From positions 62,001 to 126,000 of the forward strand of contig NZ_JADIJE010000003.1 in the NCBI RefSeq assembly GCF_015278315.1: DNA of 64,000 bases. Direction: 5' to 3'. The position numbers and the translations under genes are program-made. Below are positions 42,564 through 51,216 of this stretch, in pieces; positions within the stretch are counted from its first letter, which is position 1; each line of letters opens with the position of its first letter. This DNA is from Microbacterium ureisolvens (GTDB taxonomy: Bacteria; Actinomycetota; Actinomycetes; Actinomycetales; Microbacteriaceae). Below the pieces are notes generated by a model that saw only the letters and a program-made list of their open reading frames with translations, did no database searches and was not told the origin of the DNA.

Positions 42564-43940
42564 ATGACCATCGACACCACCCCCACCGGGACGGTCGAGC
42601 ACATCGATCCCCGCACGCTCATCGTGGAGACCAACGTGCGCACCATCGCGCCACTCGATCCTGGGTTCGTGGACAGCGTCAGGCAGGTCGGGGTGCTCAC
42701 GCCGTTGCTGGCGTGGCGGGATCAGGACGGGGGAGTGCACGTGCGTGCCGGGCAACGCCGCACTCTCGCCGCCCGCGAGGCCGGTATCGCAACCGTCCCC
42801 GTCTATCTCGTCGACGCAAACGATGACGACACGGCGCGGCGGATCGTGGAGCAGTTGATCGAGAACGACCAACGTGAAGCGCTCACCGATGCCGACCGCA
42901 TCCAGGCATGGCGTGCCCTCGAACTGGAAGGCCTCACCGCGACGGCGATCGCCAAGCGCACCGGCACCAAGCGCGACCGGGTCAAGACCGGCCTGGCCGT
43001 CGCCCAGAGCTCCACCGCGACGGACGCGGTCAGTGAGGGCGGGTTGACGTTGGATCAGGCGGCGATCCTGTTGGAGTTCGACGGCGACGCCGACACCGTC
43101 GCGGAACTGACCGAGGTCGCCACCACGGATCCCGGGTACTTCCCGGTCGCGGTGGAGCGGGCACGGCAGGACCGGGTTGCGCGGGACGCGAAGCGGCAGG
43201 TCGAGCAGGAGGAAGCCGGCAAGGGGCACCGGATCCTCGACGAACGTCCCAGCGACTACAACACCGCCCCGTACCGGGTGCGGATGCTCCGCACCGCCGA
43301 CGACGAACCCGTCGACCCCGACACCATCCAAGGCCAGCCCGGCGTCGCCGTCTACGTCGCCACCTACCACGGGGGAGAGGCGCGAGCCGAGTACTACCTC
43401 GACGACCCCACAGCGCTCGGGTACACGGTCCGCGAAGAGTCGGGCTACGGGACCGGGGGTGCGCAGTCAGGGCCGATAACCGACGAACAGAAGGCGGAGC
43501 GGAAGGAACTCATCGCCCACAACAAGGAATGGGACGCCGCCGAAACCGTGCGCCGCGAATGGCTCACCCAGTTCCTGGCCCGAAAGACCGCGCCGAAGGA
43601 CGCGCAGACGGTGATCGCCGAAGCCCTCACCGGTGCCCGGTGGAAGATCGCGGACGGCCTCACCCGCGGCTCCACCACCGCGAAGACGCTCCTCGGGATC
43701 GACGGGGCGGACTACGGCGACCAGATCGCCGAGTACCTGACCGCTCACCCGCACCGGGCCGTGCACGTCACCCTCGCGGTCGTGCTCGGCGGGATCGAGC
43801 AGAACACCAACCGCAACACCTGGCGCACACCCGGCCCGGACACCGCCTGGTACCTGCGCGCCCTCGCCGACTGGGGCTACACCCTCTGCCCCGTTGAACG
43901 CATCGCCGCGATGCTCACCGACAACGAGCCCACCGAGTAG
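42564..43940 (+). CDS. parB: ParB-family partition/regulatory protein
   Basis: 458 residues from the ATG at 42,564, chosen because AAAGGAG precedes it by about ten bases; an upstream in-frame ATG at 42,447 reads through low-quality sequence. The ParB N-terminal domain is clear: HIDPRTLIVETNVRTIAPLDPGFVDSVRQVGVLTPLLAWRDQDGGVHVRAGQRRTLAAREAGIATVPVYLV, then NDQREALTDADRIQAWRALELEGLTATAIAKRTGTKRDRVKTGLAVA with a helix-turn-helix. The GQRRTLAA box corresponds to the CTP-binding GERRxRA motif. The long C-terminal half is unassigned. It is 5 kb away from parA, so it may serve transfer or regulation rather than classical partition. Confidence 0.88.
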   Translation: MTIDTTPTGTVEHIDPRTLIVETNVRTIAPLDPGFVDSVRQVGVLTPLLAWRDQDGGVHVRAGQRRTLAAREAGIATVPVYLVDANDDDTARRIVEQLIENDQREALTDADRIQAWRALELEGLTATAIAKRTGTKRDRVKTGLAVAQSSTATDAVSEGGLTLDQAAILLEFDGDADTVAELTEVATTDPGYFPVAVERARQDRVARDAKRQVEQEEAGKGHRILDERPSDYNTAPYRVRMLRTADDEPVDPDTIQGQPGVAVYVATYHGGEARAEYYLDDPTALGYTVREESGYGTGGAQSGPITDEQKAERKELIAHNKEWDAAETVRREWLTQFLARKTAPKDAQTVIAEALTGARWKIADGLTRGSTTAKTLLGIDGADYGDQIAEYLTAHPHRAVHVTLAVVLGGIEQNTNRNTWRTPGPDTAWYLRALADWGYTLCPVERIAAMLTDNEPTE

Positions 43941-44014
43941 CCGTCAGCGGGTGGGCATTCGGGAACGGATGCCCACCCGTCCGGCGACGACCCACCTTCA
44001 CGGAAGGAGCAGCC

Positions 44015-44254
44015 ATGAACGCCGTCACCGTGTACACCACCGGCCCCAGTTGCCAACGCTGCAAGCTCACCAAAGACGTTCTGACCAGCAAGGGCGTGCC
44101 CTTCATCGAGGTCGACATCCGTGAACAGTCGGCCGCACGCGAGTACGTGGTCGACGAACTCGGCTACACCGAGGCTCCCGTGGTCGTCGTCGACGAACAC
44201 GACCACTGGAGCGGATTCCGCCCCGACCACATCGACCGGATCGCCCGATCATGA
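44015..44254 (+). CDS. nrdH: NrdH/mycoredoxin-type glutaredoxin-like protein
   Basis: 79 residues from an ATG with CGGAAGGAGC just upstream. Glutaredoxin fold with active site C13-Q-R-C16 (TTGPSCQRCKLTKDVL), a cis-Pro in YTEAPVVVVD and WSGFRPDHID near the C-terminus, as in NrdH-redoxins that reduce class Ib ribonucleotide reductase via thioredoxin reductase. NrdH-like genes are common passengers on actinobacterial mobile elements next to ParB-like genes. Confidence 0.88.
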   Translation: MNAVTVYTTGPSCQRCKLTKDVLTSKGVPFIEVDIREQSAAREYVVDELGYTEAPVVVVDEHDHWSGFRPDHIDRIARS

Positions 44255-44412
44255 CCACGCTCGTCGACCTTTGGCTTGAAGCCGCACACGAGGCGTATGC
44301 GCTCCGGGCGCAACTGGCCCACCTCGAGGAAGCCTGGCTCCGCGCCGAAGCCGACGCGGACTTCTGGTACTTCCAGGCCTGCAATCGCAATCTCCCGGAA
44401 GCGTCAGGCTAA
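44251..44412 (+). CDS. Small hypothetical protein
   Basis: 53 residues from an ATG that overlaps the redoxin stop (ATGA), ending in TAA at 44,410-44,412. It is a single amphipathic helical stretch (LWLEAAHEAYALRAQLAHLEEAWLRAEADADFWYFQ) with Ala/Glu/Leu heptads. Translational coupling and codon bias support it as a real gene; no function is known. Confidence 0.6.
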   Translation: MTTLVDLWLEAAHEAYALRAQLAHLEEAWLRAEADADFWYFQACNRNLPEASG

Positions 44413-44512
44413 GTACAACAACCCCGACGCGGTGACAGAGGCAGGTGCCGTAGCCGAGGTGCGCCGGATTGCTGGGAGTCAACCGAACGTCATCCACGAA
44501 GATCGGTCAAGA

Positions 44513-44551
44513 GGTTCAGATGTTCTTGGTGCGAGTCCAGGTACCCCAGCA
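44513..44551 (+). pseudogene. Fragment resembling the 3' half of tRNA-Gln
   Basis: This stretch reads GGTTCAG, then T-stem CTTGG/CCAGG around loop TGCGAGT, then TACCCCA-G-CA, exactly the order anticodon-arm 3' side, T-arm, acceptor 3' strand and discriminator of a bacterial tRNA-Gln. From memory of actinobacterial tRNA-Gln it differs at about two positions. There is no matching 5' half (TGGGGTA) upstream, so it is not a working gene. Such 3' fragments are left as attachment-site copies by elements that insert into tRNA genes. Confidence 0.55.
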
Positions 44552-45139
44552 CTGTTTTTCCCAGGATTCCGCATCAGAACCCTTCCTCGTTTAGAGGCCC
44601 TTCCACCCGTCTGATCGGGTCTGGGACCAGAAACGGGACCAAAACCCGTCGGCACATCTGCGCACCCGGTCGATGTCCCGATCGCCACGCTCTCGCGGCA
44701 TCCCATACGGATGTCCACGGAGGATGTCGGCGCACCTCATGTGCATGGACATCGGCACATCCGGCATCGCACCGCCGGACTTCAAGACGCAAGCGGAGAT
44801 CGCGGGCATCATCGAGGTGCCCGAGCGCACGCTCGAGGACTGGCTGAAGCTGTCGACCGCAGCGCCCACGACAGCGCGGCGAACAGAGCTGCAAGGATCG
44901 CCGGCGTGACGTGCCAGACGCGGGGGCTGCGTTCGGCGCAGGTGTGCCCCGTACGTGCGCGCATGCGGACCATTTGACCCCGCGTTGCTGCGGCCGGAGG
45001 ATCGATGTCGTCTGCGAATATAGAGCAACGACACCGTGCGTGATCATGTGGGGCGGGCGAGGGACAAGGATCCAAAAGGTCGGTCCCCCGTCATCGGCGC
45101 ACGACGGGCAAACTGGCGCTGGCAAACTTGGGGGCTTGC
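44552..45139. other. 588-base stretch without a convincing gene
   Basis: The region behind the tRNA-like fragment has interrupted frames only. On the plus strand 44,770-44,909 reads DFKTQAEIAGIIEVPERTLEDWLKLST, a helix-turn-helix-like piece similar in style to the C-terminus of the protein at 36,256-36,921, without a start codon or ribosome site of its own. It may be debris of an element regulator gene. Confidence 0.4.
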
Positions 45140-45985
45140 ATGAGCGATCCGATTTCGGGCGTGGCAATTGGGGCACTGGCTAAGGCGGCAGACTCCACCT
45201 CTGCCGAGGCAGCGAAAACTGCCGGTGGTCTGCTCACACGGCTACTCGGCCCCAGCGCCGACGTGATCGGTAACGGCTGGGCGGACAGCATACGACGCAG
45301 AAACACCGCGCGCGTGCTCGAGAAAGCCGTCAAGAAAGTCGAGGCACATGGGCACCACGACAACGCGAGTCTTCGCCTCGTCGCCTCCACCTTGGCTGCA
45401 TCCGAGTTCGCGGACAATGAGATCGTTGCCGAGTACCTCAGCGGCGTTCTCGCGAGCGGGGCGGCCGAAGGTGGCGCAGATGACAGCGGCCTGCAATGGA
45501 CTGCGATGATCTCGCGTCTGTCATCCCTCCAGCTGCGAGCACACTTTGCAATTTACGTGGCAGCACTCGGGGCCGCTCGTGCCGACGACCAGATCGGCGA
45601 TCCATACCCTCTCTGGGGTGGGATTGGGCCGCACAAAGGTAGGGGATTCACCGTAAAGCTCGACGCTCACTCCTTCGTGACCGACTCTGAACACAAACGA
45701 CCCGGTTTCGAGGATATGTTGGCCGAATCCCTAGATGGCCTCACCAGAGAACAGTTGATCGGCGATTTTGTCGGTTTGGATTCGATGTTCGTCGAGCTCA
45801 CCTTCGACGGCGTTGCCCTCTTCTTGAGGGCCATCGGCACCGGACTACGGCCGTCTCGCTTTCTCGAAATTGACCCGACAGCTGCTCTCGAACAGGTCGG
45901 CATGGCCTTGCCCCACGCGGCGATTCTGCCCGAGCCGGTCGAGACGATCTTCGCCCCGAAAGCCGCCGAGTCTTCCACCTCGTGA
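45140..45985 (+). CDS. Abi-alpha/DUF4393-like protein
   Basis: 281 residues from the ATG at 45,140 with GGGGG a few bases upstream. The N-terminus ISGVAIGALAKAADSTSAEAAKTAGGLLTRLLGPSADVIGNGWADSIRRRNTARVLEKAVKKVEAHG corresponds to the start of DUF4393 (Abi-alpha) proteins, with a helix pair and a basic R-R-R-N motif, and ASEFADNEIVAEYLSGVLASG fits the following helical core. Members occur in phage-defence contexts but have no known mechanism. The third-position GC is clearly lower than in the chromosomal part. First complete gene of the accessory cargo. Confidence 0.65.
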   Translation: MSDPISGVAIGALAKAADSTSAEAAKTAGGLLTRLLGPSADVIGNGWADSIRRRNTARVLEKAVKKVEAHGHHDNASLRLVASTLAASEFADNEIVAEYLSGVLASGAAEGGADDSGLQWTAMISRLSSLQLRAHFAIYVAALGAARADDQIGDPYPLWGGIGPHKGRGFTVKLDAHSFVTDSEHKRPGFEDMLAESLDGLTREQLIGDFVGLDSMFVELTFDGVALFLRAIGTGLRPSRFLEIDPTAALEQVGMALPHAAILPEPVETIFAPKAAESSTS

Positions 45986-46328
45986 ACCGTCGGTGACGCA
46001 ACCCCGGACTTCATTAGGGTGACTCGCTCGCGGAGCCTCCGACAGCGGCCTGACGCGCGCGGACAGTCCCGCCGTCGTGCGCGCCGCACGCTCGCGGATG
46101 GCGACTCGCACCACGGTCGTCAGCCGGGGTACTGCTGCTGTTGCATCCCTATTCGTGCACGTTGCACCAGGTGGTGCCGGTGATGCCGGTGCGGTCGATG
46201 TAGTCGACTGTGGCTGCTGTGTCGCGGTTGGCCGTGCAGCGATTGAATCGAACCGCTGCGGTGCGAGGTCGCCGCCGACTGCTAGGTTCGGCGCGTGACT
46301 TGGGGAGCCGGCGGGTGGGGAAAAGCAG
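45986..46328. other. 343-base gap with a possible gene remnant
   Basis: No complete gene is visible. On the minus strand 46,149-46,250 reads VRFNRCTANRDTAATVDYIDRTGITGTTWCNVHE before a stop, which looks protein-like but has no start nearby; it may be the 3' end of a decayed gene. Plus-strand frames in the gap are not coding-like. Confidence 0.3.
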
Positions 46329-47100
46329 ATGCGGCTGCGCTATGCCGGCTCCTGCCGGTTGTGCGGCGATACTCTGCCTGCCGGGCGGGAGGCCGTTTAC
46401 GAGCGCGCCACAAAGACGGTCCGATGCGTCGCGTGCCCGTCGGCGCTCGAGCCGGTCCCCGACGTCGCGGGTGGATCCGCACGCCGCGAGTACGAGAGAC
46501 GCAAGAGCGCCCGTGACGAACGAATCCGCAGCAATCATCCCAAGCTCGGAGGGTTGATCCTCGCTCTGACGGACGAGCCGCAGAGCACCAGGGCGTGGGA
46601 GCGTGGCGCAGTTGGGGAGGAACTCCTTGCCGCGCGTCTCCAGGAACTGCCCGAGGCGGCGCGTCCTTCACGACCGTCGGATCGCCGGCTCGCGCGCGAA
46701 CATTGACCACATCGTGATTGCCCCGGCCGGGGTCTGGGTCATCGACGCTAAGCGCTACAAGGGTAAGCGCCCGACTTTGCAGGTTGAGGGTGGCCTGATT
46801 CGTCCACGCCGTGAATCGCTGCGGATCGGCGGGCGCGATGGCACGCACCTCGTTGACGGCGTCGCGACTCAGGTCGAACGTGTGGGATCGGCGATCGTCG
46901 ATCCCGCTGTCAAGGTGACCGGGGTGCTGTGCTTCCTCGAGGCGGACTGGCCGCTCATCGGCGGCGACTTCAAGGTCGACGGAATCCAGGTGGTGTGGCC
47001 GCGATTGCTCGTCGAACGGATTACCTCCGCCATCGCGGCTCCGATCGACGTTGATGACGTGCACCGCCGACTCGCCGAAACCTTCCCCCGACACGCATAG
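46329..47100 (+). pseudogene. NERD nuclease-related gene, frameshifted
   Basis: The product would be about 255 residues. The 5' part (frame of 46,329) has a zinc-ribbon-like CRLCGDTLPAG...VRCVACP and LGGLILALTDEPQSTRAWERGAVGEELLAARLQEL. The 3' part (frame of 47,100) continues with VLHDRRIAGSRANIDHIVIAPAGVWVIDAKRYKG and DGVATQVERVGSAI, the core of the NERD (nuclease-related) domain with the Asp-His and Asp-x-Lys residues. The two halves join near 46,655-46,670 only if one extra base is removed. A sequencing error or a genuine inactivation are both possible. NERD proteins are common in DNA-processing and defence settings. Confidence 0.75.
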
Positions 47101-47136
47101 CGGCCTGGACACACCCAGCCGCTCAGAGAGGAGCAC

Positions 47137-47358
47137 ATGGCCCACGGAGTCGAGTCTGGTGACGGACACGAGTGCCGCGGCTGTTGGCCGTTGCAGGAGG
47201 CTACATTCGAGAACGAACTCGAAGAGATCGTCGCTCACGAAGACCCGCATGGACGATTCATCACTGTCACCAACGCGCGGGGCGACGTCGAGCGCTACTC
47301 GCTCGACGCCCTGATGGCCAGGCCATACCTGGAGGCGCGCGGTTTCGACTGGCGATGA
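47137..47358 (+). CDS. Small hypothetical protein
   Basis: 73 residues from the ATG at 47,137 with AGAGAGGAGC immediately upstream. It has H-E-C-R-G-C-W near the start and then an acidic middle (FENELEEIVAHEDPHGRFITVTNARGDVERYSLDALMARPYLEARGFDWR). The strong ribosome site supports it. No family is recognised. Confidence 0.6.
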   Translation: MAHGVESGDGHECRGCWPLQEATFENELEEIVAHEDPHGRFITVTNARGDVERYSLDALMARPYLEARGFDWR

Positions 47359-47530
47359 AACCTTGCAATCGGGTGGTGATTGCGAGGCGATAACTGCTTC
47401 GGGCATGCTGATCTCGGTGTAAGTCCTGACTGGCATCCCGCAGGGCCTGGGTTTGACACCGCCGCAGGCTCGGACGTTGGTCGGCAGACTAGGCCGGAGC
47501 GCGTCGTTTCCTTACTCGAAGGGAGCGGCG

Positions 47531-47728
47531 ATGCCCGCCTGCCAGAAACGCCCTTATCCGACACCGGCCATCGCCGCGCGCGTGCTCCGCCGCATCCGCA
47601 GCGAGCATCCTGCGCGGGGCGAGGTTGGGATCCACCCGTGCCAGACCTGCCACGCCTGGCACCTGACGTCCGCCCAGGCGGCAGCCCGCAACCGATGGAC
47701 CGCCACAGCGCTCGCCAAACTGGCGTGA
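47531..47728 (+). CDS. Small zinc-ribbon-like protein
   Basis: 65 residues from the ATG at 47,531 with GAAGGGAGC upstream. The pattern CQKRPYPTPAIAARVLRRIRSEHPARGEVGIHPCQTCHAWHLTS, with a C-x-x-C-x-x-W-H-L-T-S ending, is found in many short actinobacterial and phage proteins annotated as hypothetical, often near HNH or conjugation genes. The two visible Cys plus His/Cys near the start can bind zinc. Confidence 0.6.
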   Translation: MPACQKRPYPTPAIAARVLRRIRSEHPARGEVGIHPCQTCHAWHLTSAQAAARNRWTATALAKLA

Positions 47729-47739
47729 CGCGAGAGAGA

Positions 47740-47937
47740 CTACGCGTCGCTTTCGAGCTGAGCTCTCGGCACGTTCGCCAGCACGTCGGCGGCTTCTGCT
47801 TCGGTCAACTCCCACCGCGAGTTCTTCACGTGATCGGGATACGTAGCGCGGAGATAGTTGCGGACCACGAATCCTGGCCGAGCCTCGTTGCGATACCCGA
47901 GGAAACGTGCGAATTCGACGGGGGTGTACGGCTCCAT
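47740..47937 (-). CDS. Small hypothetical protein
   Basis: 65 residues, minus strand, MEPYTPVEFARFLGYRNEARPGFVVRNYLRATYPDHVKNSRWELTEAEAADVLANVPRAQLESDA. It has a compact, well-composed sequence with an FARFLGYR-x-n-VRNYLR stretch that suggests a small DNA-binding helix bundle. No family is recognised. It converges with the zinc-ribbon-like gene. Confidence 0.55.
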   Translation of the reverse strand: MEPYTPVEFARFLGYRNEARPGFVVRNYLRATYPDHVKNSRWELTEAEAADVLANVPRAQLESDA

Positions 47938-48122
47938 GTCGTGAGCGTACGCGATCGGAACTCCGCCTCACCCCATCCGATCCTCATGCGAGCTATGACC
48001 GTAAGAGGGACATTGGGTGGGGATGAGGGATCTCGCCGGCTCTGTTCAGTCTGGCGCTGAGCGATCGCGGGCGCGGTTGCCCCTGAGAGCGTGAGCGCGA
48101 TTAGGGACCCCAGCCCGCGCGG

Positions 48123-48740
48123 TCAGGCTCGCCGATATGTCGACGTCACCACGCCTATCGATACGCCGCTCTTGACCAGATTGGCAAGGCTGCGCGATAT
48201 GTGTGGCGTCCCGTAGCCCGAGCCTTCGGCGTGCGTCGACAGCTCGTTCAGACGGTCCACGTCGATGGGCGGACGAGCGGGGGCGTTCTGCAGCGGTGCG
48301 AGGTCCTCCACGAGTACTTGGCTGGCGATGCGCTCGAGGTCCTGATCGGCCGCCTGTTCCTCGGCGGTCGGTGCCGACCCTCGCCTTTCCCTTCGCTCGC
48401 GCAACTCTTGCCCATGGAGCCGTCCGAGTTGAAACTTCTCGTATGCGGCGGCGATCTTCTCGAGCGACCCCGCGAGGATGCTGATTACAGTTGCCACCGC
48501 CGTAGCGACGCCGACTGCGACTACGAAGTCGCTGCCGTACTGAACTCGGACCAAGAGGGCGTCCGACGCCCGTCGACCAGCGCGCCAGTCGGCCTCAGCG
48601 TATTCCGGTGTCGCGAAGTAGATGACATCTCTGAGTTCACGCGTCAAATCGTTGAACTCCGCGAGAGTCGTGTCGTCCGGCAGTTTAGCCGTTGCGGTCA
48701 CGATGGACAGATCCACCAGCAATGACTCATCAATTGGCAC
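48123..48740 (-). CDS. Hypothetical protein with one membrane segment
   Basis: About 205 residues from the GTG at 48,740; the frame is open farther upstream but that part is not protein-like. Residues 1-65 are soluble (LVDLSIVTATAKLPDDTTLAEFNDLTRELRDVIYFATPEYAEADWR), then a hydrophobic helix GSDFVVAVGVATAVATVISILAG, and a long charged helix (SLEKIAAAYEKFQLGRLHGQELRERRERRG) with a soluble tail. The layout resembles small membrane effector or regulator proteins. No family is recognised. Confidence 0.5.
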   Translation of the reverse strand: MPIDESLLVDLSIVTATAKLPDDTTLAEFNDLTRELRDVIYFATPEYAEADWRAGRRASDALLVRVQYGSDFVVAVGVATAVATVISILAGSLEKIAAAYEKFQLGRLHGQELRERRERRGSAPTAEEQAADQDLERIASQVLVEDLAPLQNAPARPPIDVDRLNELSTHAEGSGYGTPHISRSLANLVKSGVSIGVVTSTYRRA

Positions 48741-49194
48741 GCCGTCACAGTATCCAGAAACCTCCACCGGGCATAGAGGGCGGAGGTCGGCAACGCCCCG
48801 TGGTTGATCCCGCCCTGCTATGGAAGCGAACGCGTTCGACGCTCCTGGACCCCGATCCCTATGCGAGCGATGCCCGAAGGACGAAGGACGCGGGCGGGTG
48901 TGCGCGTGCGACCCCCTGTCCGGCCACCTTGCGTTTCTGGGCCTGCTAGCGCCACTTGTCGGACCGCCGGCATGCACGACGATTAGAACGAGGCAAGAGG
49001 TCACACGCGCTAGTGGCCTGCGCATCGGGACCGACTCGTAACAGTGACCCCTGAGGGGTCCCGGGTGCTGTTTACCTCGTCCACATGCCCGCGTTGGTGA
49101 ATGCAGGTCACGACCCGCCTGAGGGAGGCCGCGAGCCGCCAACACGCATCGATGCGTGTAAGAAGTAGCGACTTCTCTAGACCAGACTGAGTGA
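48741..49194. other. 454-base intergenic region
   Basis: No supported gene is present. A short hairpin GACCCC-TGA-GGGGTC lies at 49,046-49,060. The region separates the two divergent genes at 48,740 and 49,195 and should contain their promoters, but none is clear enough to name. Confidence 0.4.
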
Positions 49195-51042
49195 ATGTTC
49201 GATGCAGAGATCGTGGCCGTGGGCGCGATCAATGAGGCAATTGCGTACTGTCCGCGGTTGAGTCCGCAGATTGCTCACAACGATAAGACCCCCATCACTG
49301 ATGGTCACATCGACGTGTACGCGGGTATCGACCGCAAGAACGCCGACCTTGTAGGCCGCGTTGCTGTTCAGGTCAAGGGTCGCTCACATCACAACAGGAA
49401 GATCTTCAAGAAGGAGACGACCTCCTACGCAGTCGAGCGCGAAGTGCTGACGTTCCTACGCGATGACGGCGGAGGGGTCTACTTCTACGTCGCACTCCAC
49501 CCTGACACGCGCCAACGACGAATCTTCTACGCCGTCCTCAACCCGTTCAAGCTGAATCGCCTGATCGGAGAAATGAAAGCAGATCAGAACACGAAGAGTA
49601 TCCCGTTCAGGGTGCTACCTGGCGGGCCAGCCGAGATCGAACAGATTGTGCTGTTCGCACTCAACACCAAGAACCAGAACATGTCCCTCGGATCCGACCC
49701 AGCTTTGCTCGATCAACGTCATCGGTTCACGCTCTACTCGACGGGTGGCATTGATCTCTCACGCCCTGCAGTCTTCGACCTCGCAAAGACCGACTTCGCC
49801 GTCGTCGTCCACACCGAGGGCGGTCTGAACATCCCCGTCGATGTCGACCTCGAGATCTTGCCGAGCAGCTACATTCAGCACGAGCGAGACATCACCGTAG
49901 TCGCCGGCGGCACGTCCTACGCGAAGGCGCTGGTCACGCAACTCGACGAACACCGCGTGGCGCTTGATCTCTCTCCCTCGCTACGACTCGTACTCGATAC
50001 CTCCGATCAGTCCGCGGATCTCAGCATCGAGGTAACGAGCGCGGGGAGCGTGCTGGATGAGCTGAACGCACTCGACTTCTTCGTCAACGTTAGCGATGGG
50101 CAGCCGGTCGTCATTGATGGAAACACATACACTCCAGCGACCGCCCCGAACCCAGCTCCCGAGGCGCTCCTCACCCAACGTCGCAGGCTCCGAGAGGTCA
50201 CTGAACTGCTCGAAAAGCTGCAGGTCGATGCCGCGCTGGTGCAGCCCTCGGCCCTTGACGCTCAGGAGCTGAAGACATTGCTCGCGATTCGCAGGGCCTT
50301 GATTCTTGGTGACGCACTCCACGCCGAAGATGGTGGCGCCGGACGGTTTGACCTCAACCTTGGCGGTTCACGGGCGACATTGATGGCGGTCCCTGGAGGC
50401 GAGGACCATTATTGGCGCTTCTTCGATCTGTTCGACCCCGCCAACCGATCTCAGTTCAGGATCTACTCCGTTGGCGAAGAAGGCGAGGTCAAAGAAATTG
50501 AAGGAACGGCCTACGAAGGCTTGGAACCCGTGGATCTGGCAACGACGCTCAATCTGCGTCTCGAGGGGATCGTGGGCGCATACGAAGCGGTAAAAGATAA
50601 ACGGATCGCTCACGCGCTTGCGAATCGGAAGGTGCTCCACCTAATCAGCGCGTCGGACGATCCGCAGACGCTTCAGAGCGAGGATCTCCTCGCCGCGGCG
50701 CAGAACCTCAACGACTGGCTGATTCGCAAGGAGGGTGACTCGTCCCCCAATCTCATCAATCGGTGGCAAATCCAGTCACGTCGGAGCGAGTTCACGAACG
50801 CCGAGCGGGACGCCGTACGCAATTTCCGCAAGAGCGTGATGCGCGCGAACGTGGACCAAGCGAACGTCGTCGACGCATGCTGTGCCATTCTTCTCGGCGA
50901 CGAGGCGGACATACGCTATTGCGTCAGCACGCTCACTGACAAGGAGCGCGCCGACCTTGAAGGCTGGCCGATCTGGGCTCTCCATCCCCAGACCACCTCA
51001 GAGGCTGAGGCCGAGAATCATCGCGACCCGATCGCTTCCTAG
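49195..51042 (+). CDS. Large protein with DUF4365-like nuclease domain
   Basis: 615 residues from an ATG. The N-terminal 150 residues show the DUF4365/PD-(D/E)xK layout: an early Glu (GAINEAIAYCPRLS), D36-G-H-I-D40-VYAG and V-A-V-Q59-V-K61-GRS, with VYFYVALHPDTRQRRIFYAVL further on, as in the family. The remaining 460 residues contain mixed alpha/beta and helical sections without recognised motifs. DUF4365 proteins are predicted nucleases found in defence islands. The gene is less GC-rich than the chromosome and is followed by a terminator, so it is a single-gene unit. Confidence 0.7.
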   Translation: MFDAEIVAVGAINEAIAYCPRLSPQIAHNDKTPITDGHIDVYAGIDRKNADLVGRVAVQVKGRSHHNRKIFKKETTSYAVEREVLTFLRDDGGGVYFYVALHPDTRQRRIFYAVLNPFKLNRLIGEMKADQNTKSIPFRVLPGGPAEIEQIVLFALNTKNQNMSLGSDPALLDQRHRFTLYSTGGIDLSRPAVFDLAKTDFAVVVHTEGGLNIPVDVDLEILPSSYIQHERDITVVAGGTSYAKALVTQLDEHRVALDLSPSLRLVLDTSDQSADLSIEVTSAGSVLDELNALDFFVNVSDGQPVVIDGNTYTPATAPNPAPEALLTQRRRLREVTELLEKLQVDAALVQPSALDAQELKTLLAIRRALILGDALHAEDGGAGRFDLNLGGSRATLMAVPGGEDHYWRFFDLFDPANRSQFRIYSVGEEGEVKEIEGTAYEGLEPVDLATTLNLRLEGIVGAYEAVKDKRIAHALANRKVLHLISASDDPQTLQSEDLLAAAQNLNDWLIRKEGDSSPNLINRWQIQSRRSEFTNAERDAVRNFRKSVMRANVDQANVVDACCAILLGDEADIRYCVSTLTDKERADLEGWPIWALHPQTTSEAEAENHRDPIAS

Positions 51043-51067
51043 ACGGGTTAGGTGAACGTTCGCGTCC

Positions 51068-51087
51068 CGATGCCCAATCGGGCATCG
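51068..51087 (+). terminator. Hairpin after the DUF4365-like gene
   Basis: CGATGCCC and GGGCATCG form a perfect 8-bp stem with a 4-base loop 25 bases after the stop codon, with only a weak pyrimidine tail. Confidence 0.6.
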
Positions 51088-51216
51088 TCCGATCAAGGCA
51101 CCGAGAGTACGCCGCCTAACGAGTTCGTTTGACATCCCTAAGCGGGCACTGCCAGGAGCCAGCCCGTCGCGGGCAGCGCGATCCGGGGAGAGCCTGGCGC
51201 TGCGCTTCGCGGGCCG

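Noticed and set aside
44470..44551. A complete tRNA gene using TGCTGGG/CCCAGCA as acceptor stem.
   Set aside because: These seven bases pair, but the D-arm and anticodon arm do not form and the T-arm position requires TACCCCA as the acceptor strand, whose partner is absent.
46149..46250. Complete minus-strand gene ending in TTGITGTTWCNVHE-like sequence.
   Set aside because: Only the 3' end is protein-like; the upstream part of the frame is antisense to the NERD gene, so at most it is a remnant.
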